The notes under the pieces are model-generated. The model was not told where the DNA came from. It saw only the letters and a list, made by a program, of their open reading frames with translations, and did no database searches. This document shows, one piece after another, positions 1-9,563 of a stretch of 36,452 nt of DNA. Made by a program: the position numbers and the translations under genes. Position 1 is the stretch's first letter. Each line of letters opens with the position of its first letter. Source of the stretch: Deltaproteobacteria bacterium HGW-Deltaproteobacteria-14 (lineage in GTDB: Bacteria > Myxococcota_A > UBA9042 > PHBI01); NCBI GenBank assembly GCA_002841945.1, contig PHBI01000080.1, positions 1 through 36,452 of the forward strand, read 5' to 3'.

Positions 1-2
1 CG

Positions 3-1697
3 GCGGCCCTCGCCCATCGCCTCGAGGGCACCCTCGCGACCGCACGGGAGCGCGCTCCCGCCGCGCTGGCCGATCCCCTGCTCGATCCCGGCCCCCTCGT
101 CGTGACGCGGGCCGGCGAGCAGCTCCTGCCGCGACCGGCCGGGACCGCTCGGGACCCGGCCACGAGCGGCGAGCGCGCGTATTGGGACCTCGTCGGCGGC
201 GCGGTCCCCCCCGGCGAGGGCCCGTGGCGCGAGCGCGCGCTGCTCCTCGGCGCGCTCCGCCGCGCCTTCGCGCGCGACGACGTCGCCGCGATCAGCGCCG
301 GAGCCCGGGCTCTGCTCCGCCACCTCGCCCACTACCGCCTCCGCGCCGAGCGCGATCTCGCCTCGCTCCTCGCCTTCACCGACCGCTTCGTCGCCGAGGG
401 GAGGCCGAGCCCGGAGCTGCTGGCGGCGCTGCTGCGTGACGGGCTGTCGCTCGACGACGGCGCCCGCATCGCCTCGCTGCAGCGCGCCCTCGCCGCCGCG
501 CGCTCGCGCCTGGCCCCGGGCGACTTCGCGTGGCTGGCCGAGCGGGTGTCCGAGCTCTCGGCCCGCGCCGGGGTCGCCCACGCCGACTTCGACGCCGCGG
601 TCGCCCGCCCCGCCGCGCCCCCGCTAGCGCTGCCAGCACCGCCGGCCTGCCCGCCCACCCCGATCGTCACGCCCTCGGGGCTCCTCCTCGTCGCAGACGG
701 CGAGGGGCTCCTCGGGGTCGCGGTCGACCTGCCCGAGCTGGCCGCCGCGCTCACCGCGGAGATCCGCGCCGGATCCCTCCTCCGGCCCGACGAGGCGCTC
801 TGGGTGGCGGCCCCCACCGCGCCGACCCCGCTCGACGGGCTCGCGGTCGAGGTCCACTCGACGCGGTGGGTCAGCGCGGCGGCGGCGGCCGAGCGCCAGT
901 TCGGATACAAGACCGCGCTGGTGGCCGGGGCGGGCCTCCTCGGTGCGCTGCTGGCGGCCCTGGCGGTGCTGCTGCAGCTCAAGAAGGCGCGCTTTCTGGC
1001 GCTGCGCGCGCACTTCGTGTCCGCCGTGTCCCACGAGCTCCGGACGCCGCTGGCGTCGATCTGCCTGCTCGCGGAGACCCTCGAGCGCCGTCTCGCCGGC
1101 CGCCCCGAGGCGCGCGACTACCCGGCCCGGATCGTGCGCGACGCGCACGGGCTGGGCCTGCTCGTCGACAACATCCTGTCCTTCAACCGCCTCGAGCGCG
1201 GGCAGTGGCGCCCACGACGGAGCGCGATCGGCGCGGCGGACCTGCTCGACGCCGTCGCGAGCGACGCGCGGGCCCACGCCCGCCGGCCGGTCGCGATCAC
1301 CGTCGCCGCGCCGGCCGAGCTGACCCTCGACGCCGACCCCGAGCTCGCGCGGCTGCTGCTCGCCAACCTCGTGCGCAACGCCATCAACTACGGCGTACGC
1401 GAGCCGGTGAGGGTCGCGCTCGCCGCCGCCGCGACGAGCGGCGGGGTCGCGCTGACCGTCGCCGACGACGGTCCCGGCATCGCGCCGTCGGACCAGCGCC
1501 GGGTCTTTCGGGAGTTCCAGCGCGGCGCGGCCGCCCGGGGTACCCGGGGCAGCGGCCTCGGCCTCGCGATCTGCCACCGCATCGCTGCGCTGCATGGGGG
1601 GCGGCTGCGGCTCGTTTCATCCAGCAAACTCGGGACGATGTTCGAGGTCACGGTGCCAGCGACCTCGCATCGCACAAGACCTCGGAGGGCGGCGTGA
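3..1697 (+). CDS. sensor histidine kinase, 5' end outside window
   Basis: Membrane histidine kinase that should phosphorylate the regulator encoded directly downstream. The frame is open to the left edge, so the true start lies outside; a GTG at 102 is only the first start codon visible. Counting from that codon, a long N-terminal sensor region of about 265 residues without a recognisable domain is followed by a membrane segment near 268-290. Next come a HisKA dimerisation domain with SHELRTPL (phospho-accepting His near 311) and a HATPase domain with an N box (NLVRNAINYG, about 420), a G1 box (DDGPGIAP, about 455) and a G2 box (GSGLGLAI, about 484). All kinase motifs are intact. The stop overlaps the regulator's GTG start (GTGA), so the pair is translationally coupled. 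The signal sensed cannot be read from the sequence. Confidence 0.9.
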   Translation, partial: AALAHRLEGTLATARERAPAALADPLLDPGPLVVTRAGEQLLPRPAGTARDPATSGERAYWDLVGGAVPPGEGPWRERALLLGALRRAFARDDVAAISAGARALLRHLAHYRLRAERDLASLLAFTDRFVAEGRPSPELLAALLRDGLSLDDGARIASLQRALAAARSRLAPGDFAWLAERVSELSARAGVAHADFDAAVARPAAPPLALPAPPACPPTPIVTPSGLLLVADGEGLLGVAVDLPELAAALTAEIRAGSLLRPDEALWVAAPTAPTPLDGLAVEVHSTRWVSAAAAAERQFGYKTALVAGAGLLGALLAALAVLLQLKKARFLALRAHFVSAVSHELRTPLASICLLAETLERRLAGRPEARDYPARIVRDAHGLGLLVDNILSFNRLERGQWRPRRSAIGAADLLDAVASDARAHARRPVAITVAAPAELTLDADPELARLLLANLVRNAINYGVREPVRVALAAAATSGGVALTVADDGPGIAPSDQRRVFREFQRGAAARGTRGSGLGLAICHRIAALHGGRLRLVSSSKLGTMFEVTVPATSHRTRPRRAA

Positions 1698-2386
1698 GCG
1701 CAGCGATCCTGGTGGTGGAGGACGACGAGAACCTGCGGGTCGGCCTGGTCGACAACCTCGAGGACGCGGGCTACCGGGTCACGGCGGCGGCGAGCGGGGC
1801 CGAGGCGCTTGCGGCGTGGCGTCAGGGGGCGCTCGACCTGGTGGTGCTCGACGTGATGCTGCCGGACACCGACGGCTATCGGCTGTGCGCGACCCGGCGA
1901 GCGGCCGGAGACGCCGTGCCGGTGCTGATGCTGACCGCGCGGAGCCTCGAGGAGGACGTCGTGCGCGGGCTCGACGCCGGGGCCGACGACTACCTCGCCA
2001 AGCCGTACCGGCTCGGCGAGCTGATGGCGCGGGTCCGGGCGCTGCTGCGGCGCCGCGGCCCGGTGGTCCTGGCGAGCGACCGCTTCGGCGGCTTCACCGT
2101 GGACCGGGCGGCCCATCGGGTGCGCGACGGCGCGGAGGCGGAGGTCGCGCTCACCCGGACCGAGTACGACCTCCTCGTGTACCTGCTCGACCACCGCGGG
2201 GCGGCGCTCGACCGCAACGCGATCCTGGACGCGGTCTGGGGGGTGGACGTGATCGTCGAGGAGCGGACGGTCGACAACTTCGTGTCGAGCCTCAAGAAGA
2301 AGCTCGGTTGGCGCCCCGAGGCTCCGTTTCGCATCCAGACGGTGCGCGGCGTCGGCTACCGGATGGAGGTGGACGCGGGCACGTGA
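1694..2386 (+). CDS. OmpR/PhoB-family response regulator
   Basis: DNA-binding response regulator of 230 residues, partner of the upstream kinase. The N-terminal receiver domain has the acidic pocket (VVEDDE), the phospho-acceptor Asp53 in VLDVMLPDTDG and the conserved Lys103 in LAKPY. The C-terminal half, from about residue 128, is a winged helix with the OmpR signature (TRTEYDLLVYLL, then RTVDNFVSSLKKKLG and VRGVGYRM). The start is the GTG that overlaps the kinase stop; the longer open frame upstream is only the kinase gene read in another frame. The last 31 bases overlap, on the opposite strand, the end of the sigma-partner gene, so the two transcripts converge. Confidence 0.95.
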   Translation: MSAAILVVEDDENLRVGLVDNLEDAGYRVTAAASGAEALAAWRQGALDLVVLDVMLPDTDGYRLCATRRAAGDAVPVLMLTARSLEEDVVRGLDAGADDYLAKPYRLGELMARVRALLRRRGPVVLASDRFGGFTVDRAAHRVRDGAEAEVALTRTEYDLLVYLLDHRGAALDRNAILDAVWGVDVIVEERTVDNFVSSLKKKLGWRPEAPFRIQTVRGVGYRMEVDAGT

Positions 2387-3165
2387 TCCGGCGCGGTGAC
2401 GACGAGGGGCGCGCCGCGCGGCTCGATGGACCGGGCCGCCGCGACGAGGCAGGCGCGCACCGGCTCGTTGAGGTCGGCGCCGTCGCGGCCGCTGGCGTCC
2501 GGGCGACCGGCGAGCCAGGTGATGAGGGCCGAGGACGGGGCGCCAGGCCCGGCGAGGCAAGCGCGCAGCGCGGAGGGGGCCTCGGTCACGACCGCGCGGG
2601 GCGGCGCGGGCCGAGCGTGAGCGGCGGCCGCGGCGCCCGGGAGGGCGGCGGGGCTCGACGGCGTCGGAGCCGCGGGCGCCTGGGAGGTCGCTCGGGCGCT
2701 CTCGGCGACCGCCGCGTCGATCGGGACGTCGCTCGGGACCTTCGGACCACCGACGCTCCAAGCGGCGCCTGCGGCGAGCAGGAACCCCGCGGCGGCGAGC
2801 CACAGCCCCGCGCGGCCGCGAGGCCGAGCCAGCGCTGGGTCTTTGCCGACGGGGAGCGGTCCGGAGTCGAGCGCGTCGGGCGGGCCCGCGGTCAGGCGGG
2901 CGAGGTCGATGACGCCGCTCGGCTCGCTGCTCGGCCGGTAGCGCGCCGCGCTCGAAGGCCCGCGGGCGCCGCCGCGGAGGTCCTCGAGGGAGAAGAGCAC
3001 CGAGTCGTACCCGCGCGCGCCGTCCTGGGGGATGTGGTCGCGCTCGGCCTCGATCTCGTCGTCCACGGCGTCGAGGCGCTCGGAGAGATCGGCCATGAAC
3101 GCCATCGAGGGCCGCCACGGCGTGTCCTCGCGCGTGAGCAGCGCGTCGAGCTCGGGGCCGCTCAT
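2356..3165 (-). CDS. single-pass membrane protein, putative anti-sigma partner
   Basis: A 269-residue protein encoded 28 bases downstream of the ECF sigma gene on the same strand. Visible parts are an N-terminal soluble region of about 115 residues, one hydrophobic segment near 120-140 (LWLAAAGFLLAAGAAW), then a Pro/Ala/Ser-rich stretch and a C-terminal part with two cysteines (about 205 and 240). The topology fits an anti-sigma factor: a cytoplasmic N-terminus, one membrane pass and an outside domain. I do not see the zinc-binding HxxxCxxC motif of the common ZAS class, so the anti-sigma role rests on gene order and topology only. The 3' end overlaps the response regulator gene on the other strand by 31 bases. 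Confidence 0.75.
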   Translation of the reverse strand: MSGPELDALLTREDTPWRPSMAFMADLSERLDAVDDEIEAERDHIPQDGARGYDSVLFSLEDLRGGARGPSSAARYRPSSEPSGVIDLARLTAGPPDALDSGPLPVGKDPALARPRGRAGLWLAAAGFLLAAGAAWSVGGPKVPSDVPIDAAVAESARATSQAPAAPTPSSPAALPGAAAAAHARPAPPRAVVTEAPSALRACLAGPGAPSSALITWLAGRPDASGRDGADLNEPVRACLVAAARSIEPRGAPLVVTAPDHVPASTSIR

Positions 3166-3193
3166 GAGCGCGCCCCCTGGGGTCGGTTGGGGC

Positions 3194-3826
3194 TCATCGC
3201 TCCCACCGCTCGACGAGCACCCGTCGCAGCTGGGTGAACTTGAGCTTGGCGGTCGAGATGCGGACGCCGAGGACGCGCGCCACCTCGGTCCACGGCAGGG
3301 CGGCGTCGTAGCGCAGCGCGAGGAGCTCCTGGTCTTCGTCGGGCAGGGTCCGGATGGTCTGCTCGAGCCACCACCGCTGCTCCTGGCGGGTGAGCGAGTT
3401 CCAGGTGCCCTGGCCCGCGCCGTCGCCGTGGAGGTCGCGCGAGATGGCGTGCGCGTGCGCGTGGAGGAGATCCCCGCGGCGGCGGACCTTGCGGTGGTGA
3501 TCGCGGCGCAGGTTGGTCGCGATCTTGAACAGCCACCCGGTGAAGCCCATGTGGGCCTGGAAGCGGTCGCGACGGAAGGCCTCGTACACCCGCACGAGGG
3601 TCTCCTGGACCAGATCCTCGGCCTCGCTCGGGTACCAGCGCGCGAAGAAGCGGTGCAGCTCCGGGCCGAAGGCGCGGGCGGCGTGCTCGACGGCGCGTCG
3701 GTGCTGGCGGGCGTGGACCCAGGCGATGATCCGCGCCTCGTCCGGGCGTACGCCAGCGCGCTCCTCGTCGCCGCCGACGATCGCGCGAGTGGAGCCGTTG
3801 CCGGGCACGGTGAGGACGCCGCTCAT
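3194..3826 (-). CDS. ECF-type RNA polymerase sigma factor
   Basis: Sigma-70 family protein of the extracytoplasmic-function group, 210 residues. Region 2 spans about residues 45-112, with the core-binding part AEDLVQETLVRVYEAF and the -10 recognition stretch GWLFKIATNLRRDHHRK. Region 4 spans about 158-207 (LPDEDQELLALRYDAALPWTEVA, then a helix-turn-helix). The recognition helix reads RISTAKLKFTQLRRVL in place of the more usual gTVksRl.RaR, which suggests an uncommon ECF subgroup. A basic, His-rich linker (HHRKVRRRGDLLHAHAHA) joins the regions. An N-terminal extension of about 40 residues precedes region 2, so the exact start (ATG at 3826) is probable rather than certain. It is followed by its likely membrane partner. 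Confidence 0.92.
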   Translation of the reverse strand: MSGVLTVPGNGSTRAIVGGDEERAGVRPDEARIIAWVHARQHRRAVEHAARAFGPELHRFFARWYPSEAEDLVQETLVRVYEAFRRDRFQAHMGFTGWLFKIATNLRRDHHRKVRRRGDLLHAHAHAISRDLHGDGAGQGTWNSLTRQEQRWWLEQTIRTLPDEDQELLALRYDAALPWTEVARVLGVRISTAKLKFTQLRRVLVERWER

Positions 3827-3896
3827 GTTCGTCTCTACGCGCGGCCGGGGACAAAGGTCGAAAAAAAGCCCGGCGCGGGCGCGAAATGTAGCAGAG

Positions 3897-3988
3897 GTCC
3901 GACGGACTACACGAATCGCGAGGCGCGATCTCGATTGGCCTCAAGGTAGCGTCGAGGAGCGCCGATGAGGTACGTTCAGTGTGCACTG
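3897..3988. promoter_or_regulatory. divergent intergenic region with two small palindromes
   Basis: The space between the sigma gene and the tail-anchored protein holds an 11-base palindrome GTCCG-A-CGGAC (3897-3907) and an inverted repeat CAGTG-TG-CACTG (3977-3988). Either could be an operator or a leader element for these divergent genes. No convincing -35/-10 pair was seen, and the ECF sigma would use its own unknown promoter motif. Confidence 0.25.
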
Positions 3989-4027
3989 CGCCATTGGGGG
4001 GAGCAGGGCTATCTTCGGGGGCATGTC

Positions 4028-4780
4028 ATGAATCCAGCGACGACTACGGGCGGACGCACGAAGCGTTTTCGGCGCGAGGGATCGACCCAAGAGGGTCACG
4101 GGGTCGCCTCCCACGACGGGCGGATGTTGCCCGAGTCCCCGGCGGGACCGGCGCGACCCGAGGTGGGGTCAGCGGCGATCAGCGGCATGAAGGGGGTCGC
4201 GGTGAACGCGACCGTGAGCTTCGCGGCGCCGGCCGCCGCGGATCTGCTCAAGCGCGGCGTCGCGGCCCGGCCGCGGACCGACGTGATCGCGCGCATCAAG
4301 TCGAACACCAAGACCCACCGCGGCACGCCGCGGCCGGAAGAGCTGGAAGAGGGTCGGATCACCGGCGACTACGAGAAGCCGAACGAGACCGCGGCCTCGC
4401 AGCAGCGCCCGCTCGACATGGACACCATCCAGGAGCTGGCGGCGGTGCGCCCCGAAGACATCACCGCCTCGAAGGCGCCGAGGCAGGCGCAGTCCCCGCG
4501 CACCCGCGCGTTCTCGAGCGCCCAGATCAAGCCGCCGAGCGCTCCCGCCCTGCGGCCCCCGCCGTCGGCCGAAGAGATCTCGCGGCGGACCCCGCTCCAG
4601 CGGGCACCCGACGCGCTGCTGCACCCCGCCGGCCGTGCGCCGCGGCCAGACGGCATCATCGCGGCCGGTCTGCAGCCGGTCGAGGCCCCGGCGCGCTGGC
4701 CGGTCACCGCGATCGTGGTGGCGTCCCTCCTGATCGCGCTGCTCGGCGGCCTCATCGCCATGGCGGCCACCGGCGGGTAG
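4028..4780 (+). CDS. hypothetical tail-anchored membrane protein
   Basis: A 250-residue protein with no family I recognise. The first 220 residues are hydrophilic, rich in Pro, Ala, Arg and Glu and probably mostly disordered. The last 25 or so residues form a single hydrophobic helix (TAIVVASLLIALLGGLIAM) with only a few residues after it, the layout of a C-tail-anchored or bitopic protein with its bulk in the cytoplasm. The ATG at 4028 is chosen because a G-rich stretch precedes it; an in-frame ATG at 3965 would add 21 residues that look unlike a protein start. It is divergent from the sigma operon, and a link with it is possible but unproven. Confidence 0.7.
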   Translation: MNPATTTGGRTKRFRREGSTQEGHGVASHDGRMLPESPAGPARPEVGSAAISGMKGVAVNATVSFAAPAAADLLKRGVAARPRTDVIARIKSNTKTHRGTPRPEELEEGRITGDYEKPNETAASQQRPLDMDTIQELAAVRPEDITASKAPRQAQSPRTRAFSSAQIKPPSAPALRPPPSAEEISRRTPLQRAPDALLHPAGRAPRPDGIIAAGLQPVEAPARWPVTAIVVASLLIALLGGLIAMAATGG

Positions 4781-4839
4781 CCGGCCCCGCGCATCGGACG
4801 GTGGCGTCCCGGCCCCGGCGCGTCGGGCGGTGGGCGTCC

Positions 4840-4856
4840 CGGCCCCCCGGGGGCCG
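4840..4856. terminator. GC hairpin after the tail-anchored protein gene
   Basis: CGGCCCCC-C-GGGGGCCG forms an 8-base-pair perfect stem about 60 bases after the stop at 4780. No T-tract follows, so it is at best a terminator-like structure. Just upstream the phrase GGCGTCCCGGCCCC occurs at about 4804 and, with small changes, again at about 4832. Confidence 0.35.
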
Positions 4857-4904
4857 ACCGATTCGACGCCGCCCGCCGCCCTTCGCCCACGCCTCGCGGC
4901 GTCC

Positions 4905-4946
4905 TTGCATCGACCCGCCACGCACGGTTCTATGACGCCTCCGTCA
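4905..4946 (+). promoter_or_regulatory. possible sigma-70 promoter with overlapping inverted repeat
   Basis: TTGCAT (4905-4910), a 17-base spacer and TTCTAT (4928-4933) form a weak match to a housekeeping promoter about 40 bases before the metallohydrolase start. The inverted repeat TGACG-CCTC-CGTCA (4933-4946) sits directly on the expected start of transcription and could be an operator. Confidence 0.3.
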
Positions 4947-4969
4947 CGACCCCGTCTCCGAGGCGCAAC

Positions 4970-7672
4970 ATGGATCGACGCAAGTGCGCTGCACCCAACC
5001 GAGCGGCCTCGAATTTTGCGTCCAATCGTGGTTTTCCGCTGCGCTGCATGATCGCCGCGTTGGCCTGCGTCGGCTGGCTCTCCGGCTGTGACTCCGCCGT
5101 GGGCGGAGCGGCGGACGCCGGGGACGTCGCACCTGACCTCGAGGACGTGGCGAGCGACGCCGACGCCGACGCTCCGCCGACGCTGCTCGGCGCGCCGGCC
5201 GACGGCGCCGTCCGCGCCGGGGTGATCGCGCGGGCGGCAGAGCTCATCGGCGGGCCGAAGGCGGAGGCGGCGCTCGGCGACCTGAAGATCGAGAACGCGC
5301 ACGTCCGCTTCATCGTCGAGGGGGCGCGCTTCGCCGGGGGCTACCGCAACTACGGGGGGCACGTGGTCGACGCGGACCTGGCTCGCCCCGCCGGGGAGGA
5401 AGGCGGCGACCGCTTCGGCGAGCTGTGGCTGAGTTGGAACCTGACGGTGTTCGAGCCCGAGGCCGCCGAGGTCGTCGCCGACGGGCGCGACGGGGTGGCG
5501 CGGCTGCGCGTGACGGGTCACGTCGGACCCTATGCCTGGCCCGACAGCTTCCTCACGCCGTCCCTCGGCCCCGATCCGGTCGAGCTCGCGGTGACCTACG
5601 ACTACGGCCTCGGGCCGGAGGACCGCGCGCTGCGGCTCGACGTGACGGTCGTCAACGAGGCCGGGACCCCGGCCGACATGCGCCTGCCGGTGCTGGTGAC
5701 GAACCACGGCGACGGCGCGGTGCCTTACGCGCCGGGCGCGGGCTTCGCCGGCTTCGCGTCGAGCCGCGACCTGAGCTGGTTCGGCGCCATCGGGCGCGAC
5801 ATCGCCTATGGCGTCATGCACGACGCCGACGAGGTGACGCCTATCGCCAGCTACGCCGCGCTGGACCTGCTGCTGCTGCCGGGCTTCGTGCTCGCGCCGG
5901 GGGCGAGCCACCACCTGACCCTGTGGTACGCGGTCGGCGACAACGGGACGGCGAGCCTCGAGGAGGCGTTCGCGGCGGTCCGCGGCGACGCGGCGGGGCG
6001 AGGTCGGGTCGCGGGGGCGGTGGCGCTGCCCGAGGTCGTCGACCCACGAGACGCCTGGGTCGTCGCGCGGGAGCGAGGCGCGGTCGCGGGGATCGTCCCG
6101 GTCGCCGCGGACGGCGGCTACACGCTGTCGCTGCCCGCCGGGAGCTACGAGCTCGTCGCGCACGCGCCGGGAGCGGGCGCGTCGGCCCCCGCGCCGGTCA
6201 CGGTGACGGCGGGGGCGTCCACGTCACGCGACCTGACGGCGGCGCCGGCGGGGGCGCTGCGGGTCAGCGTCGAGGGCGCGGACGGGGCGGCGATCCCGGC
6301 CCAGATCACGGTGTTCCGCACCGGCGAGACGCCGTCGCCGTGGGCCCCCGACGACGTCCGCTTCGACGACGCCTGGGGCTACGACATCAGCGCGGTGGGG
6401 TTCGCGCTGCCCGGGGAGACGCTCGACCTGGTCGTCCCGCCGGGGACCTACCGCGCGGTGGCGAGCCGGGGCTTCAGCTACACGCTCGACGAAGCGGACG
6501 CGTTGACGGTGACCGCGGACGGCGTGACGGCCCACGCCTTCGCGCTGCGCCGGCTCATCGACACGAGCGGCTGGACGTCGGCCGACATGCACCTCCACGC
6601 GCGCTGGAGCCAGGACTCGAACGTCGCGTACGACACGCGGATGCGCCAGGCGGCGGCGAACGACGTGGGGCTGCCGATCCTGAGCGAGCACGCCTACGTC
6701 GGCGACGCGCGCCCGACGATCGCGGCGCTCGGGCTCGGCGACTTCGTGGCGACGGTCCCGGGACAGGAGGTGACCACCTTCGAGTATGGGCACTTCAACG
6801 CCTTCCCGCTGCAGTTCCGCCCCGACGCGCCGAGCCACGGCGCGGTCTTCGAGCACGGGCGCCACGGGACCGAGCTGTTCGACGCGATCCGGGCGCAGGG
6901 GCCCGGGGACGAGGTGATTCAGGTGAACCACCCGCGCGGCGGGGACTTCGGCTCGTACTTCGACACCGTCGGCCTCGACGCGCTGACCGGCGTGGCCGCG
7001 ACGATCCCGGAGCGCTGGACCGAGGACTGGGACCTGCTCGAGGTCTTCAACGGGCGCTGCGTCGGCAACGCGGAGAACGAGCGGACCCTGGCGGACTGGT
7101 TCGCGATGAACGACCGCGGCTTTCGGCGGACGCTGTCGTCGGGCTCCGACAGCCACGCGGTGCAGCGGCCCGCGGGGATCCCGCGCAGCTGGGTGCGGGT
7201 CGAGCGGGCCGCCATCGCGGCCGACCCCGAGGCGCTGCTGCCGCCGCTGCGGGCGCGGCAGAGCTTCGTCTCGTGCGGCCCGTTCGTGCGCTTCGAGACC
7301 ACCGAGGGGGTCGGGATCGGCGGGCGCGCCACCGTGGACGAGGCCGGAGAGGCCCATCTCCACGTCGTCGTCGAGGCGCCGAGCTTCCTCGATCTCGCCG
7401 CGGTGCGGCTCTACGAGAACGGGCTCGTCGTCGCGAGCTACGACCTCGACCTCGAGGCGCCCCCCGCTGCGGACCCCGCACGCCCGGCCCTGCGCTTCGA
7501 CCGCGAGATCACCGTCGCGCCCGTCCGCGACGCCTGGTACGTGGTCGAGGTGACCGGCCGCGGCGATGGCCGCCCGGTCATGTTCGACCAGCCGCCCTAC
7601 GCCATGACCAACCCGATCGAGGTCGACGCCGACCGCGACGGCGCCTGGACCCCGCCCGCAGCGCAGCGCTGA
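4970..7672 (+). CDS. CehA/McbA-family PHP metallohydrolase lipoprotein
   Basis: Large predicted surface lipoprotein with a C-terminal PHP-type metal-dependent hydrolase of the CehA/McbA kind; the substrate is unknown. The start at 4970 puts the lipobox LSGC at Cys40 behind a basic n-region. An ATG at 5048 would shorten the signal peptide to 14 residues and remove its positive charges. An acidic Asp-rich linker follows. Residues 60-320 look like a beta-rich domain, and about 345-535 hold two carboxypeptidase-regulatory-like beta domains (GGYTLSLPAGSYELVA and ETLDLVVPPGTYRAVA). The PHP part begins at DMHLHA (His541, His543), with further ligands at SEHAYV (His574), NHPRGG (His654) and GSDSHA (Asp727, His729), so the metal site appears complete. 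It is monocistronic between intergenic spaces. Confidence 0.85.
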   Translation: MDRRKCAAPNRAASNFASNRGFPLRCMIAALACVGWLSGCDSAVGGAADAGDVAPDLEDVASDADADAPPTLLGAPADGAVRAGVIARAAELIGGPKAEAALGDLKIENAHVRFIVEGARFAGGYRNYGGHVVDADLARPAGEEGGDRFGELWLSWNLTVFEPEAAEVVADGRDGVARLRVTGHVGPYAWPDSFLTPSLGPDPVELAVTYDYGLGPEDRALRLDVTVVNEAGTPADMRLPVLVTNHGDGAVPYAPGAGFAGFASSRDLSWFGAIGRDIAYGVMHDADEVTPIASYAALDLLLLPGFVLAPGASHHLTLWYAVGDNGTASLEEAFAAVRGDAAGRGRVAGAVALPEVVDPRDAWVVARERGAVAGIVPVAADGGYTLSLPAGSYELVAHAPGAGASAPAPVTVTAGASTSRDLTAAPAGALRVSVEGADGAAIPAQITVFRTGETPSPWAPDDVRFDDAWGYDISAVGFALPGETLDLVVPPGTYRAVASRGFSYTLDEADALTVTADGVTAHAFALRRLIDTSGWTSADMHLHARWSQDSNVAYDTRMRQAAANDVGLPILSEHAYVGDARPTIAALGLGDFVATVPGQEVTTFEYGHFNAFPLQFRPDAPSHGAVFEHGRHGTELFDAIRAQGPGDEVIQVNHPRGGDFGSYFDTVGLDALTGVAATIPERWTEDWDLLEVFNGRCVGNAENERTLADWFAMNDRGFRRTLSSGSDSHAVQRPAGIPRSWVRVERAAIAADPEALLPPLRARQSFVSCGPFVRFETTEGVGIGGRATVDEAGEAHLHVVVEAPSFLDLAAVRLYENGLVVASYDLDLEAPPAADPARPALRFDREITVAPVRDAWYVVEVTGRGDGRPVMFDQPPYAMTNPIEVDADRDGAWTPPAAQR

Positions 7673-7742
7673 GGAACGACTCAGCAGGGTGGCCAAAGAG
7701 GCGGCCCCCCCTGTTCCCCGTGCCCCCCACGGCAAACACCCA

Positions 7743-7794
7743 AACAAAATCAATTTGTTACATCTGATGGGGGGCAATATCGCTCATGAGCGAT
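7743..7794. promoter_or_regulatory. AT-rich island with two palindromes upstream of holA
   Basis: In the 248 bases between the metallohydrolase and holA, an AT-rich patch stands out. It carries the inverted repeat AACAAA-atcaa-TTTGTT (7743-7759) and, 19 bases on, the perfect 16-base palindrome ATCGCTCATGAGCGAT (7779-7794). These look like protein-binding sites or promoter parts; which gene they serve is not shown. The rest of the gap is GC-rich with no other feature seen. Confidence 0.35.
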
Positions 7795-8764
7795 CGGCAT
7801 CGGCGCGAGGGCCGTCCCCGCGCACGCGCGCGCCGCTCCTCACGCCCACCCACCCGCTCGCGGTGCTCCTCACGCCCGCGGCGCTTGCCACCGGGGCCGG
7901 CGAGTGGGAACGTCCGGCGCATGGACCTCGACGAGCTCGCCCGGACCCTCGCACAGGGGCGTCCCAAGCCGGTCTACCTCCTCCAGGGGAGCGAGCAGCT
8001 GCTCCTCGACGAGGCGGAGCTGATGATCCTGCGGGCCGCGGTCGGCGATCCGCACGACGCGATGGCCGTGAACCGCGTGGATCTCGGGGACGCGAAGGTC
8101 GGCGCCCGCGAGGTCGTCGCGGCGTGCCGGGCGATGGGGCTCTTCGTCTCGAAGATCGCCGTGGTGGCCCGCGGCGTCGACGTCGTCGACAAAAAGACCG
8201 CCGAGCGTGACGAGCTGGCGCGCTATGTCGACGCGCCGGTGGGGGCCTGCACCCTCATCCTCAAGGCGACGAAGCTCGACGGCAAGTCGGCCCTGGTCAA
8301 GCGGGTGAAGAAGCACGGCGCGGTGCTGAGCTTCGACGAGCTGAAGCCGTACCAGGCCGTCGGCTGGGTGGCCGACCGGGTGCGCGGGCTCGGCCACCGC
8401 AGCGACCGCCAGACGGCGCAGCTCATCGTCGAGCTGGTCGGGCCGAACCTGCTGCGCCTGCGCAACACCCTCGAGCAGCTGAGCCTCTACGTCGGGGCCA
8501 ACGCGCCCATCACCAACCAGGACGTCGAGGCCTGCCTCGCGGCGACCCGCAGCCACGACGTCTTCGAGCTCGTGGACGCGGTCGCCGAGCAGCGCGCCGG
8601 CGCCGCCCTGGGACACTTACAGGCCATGCTCGGGCAGCGTGAGGCGCCGCTCAAGATCCTCGCGATGTTGAGTCGGCACTTCAGGATCCTGTGGCAGCTC
8701 AAGGGGCTGCGCGAGCGCGGCGCGAACCTCGACGACGCCACCAAGCACGTCGGCGTCCACCCGT

Positions 8765-9469
<705 letters not shown>

Positions 9470-9563
9470 GTGGCGCTCCAGGGTGTCGCAGGATCGTCGC
9501 ACAAGCGCCGCGTCGATTGGAGAGAAAAGGCGGGCTCGCACCCCGAAAGTGAGCCGGAGCGAG

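Noticed and set aside
7786..7920. Upstream extension of holA by 45 residues
   Set aside because: The extra residues are Arg/Pro/Ser-rich and unlike the family, whose members begin near the ATG at 7921.
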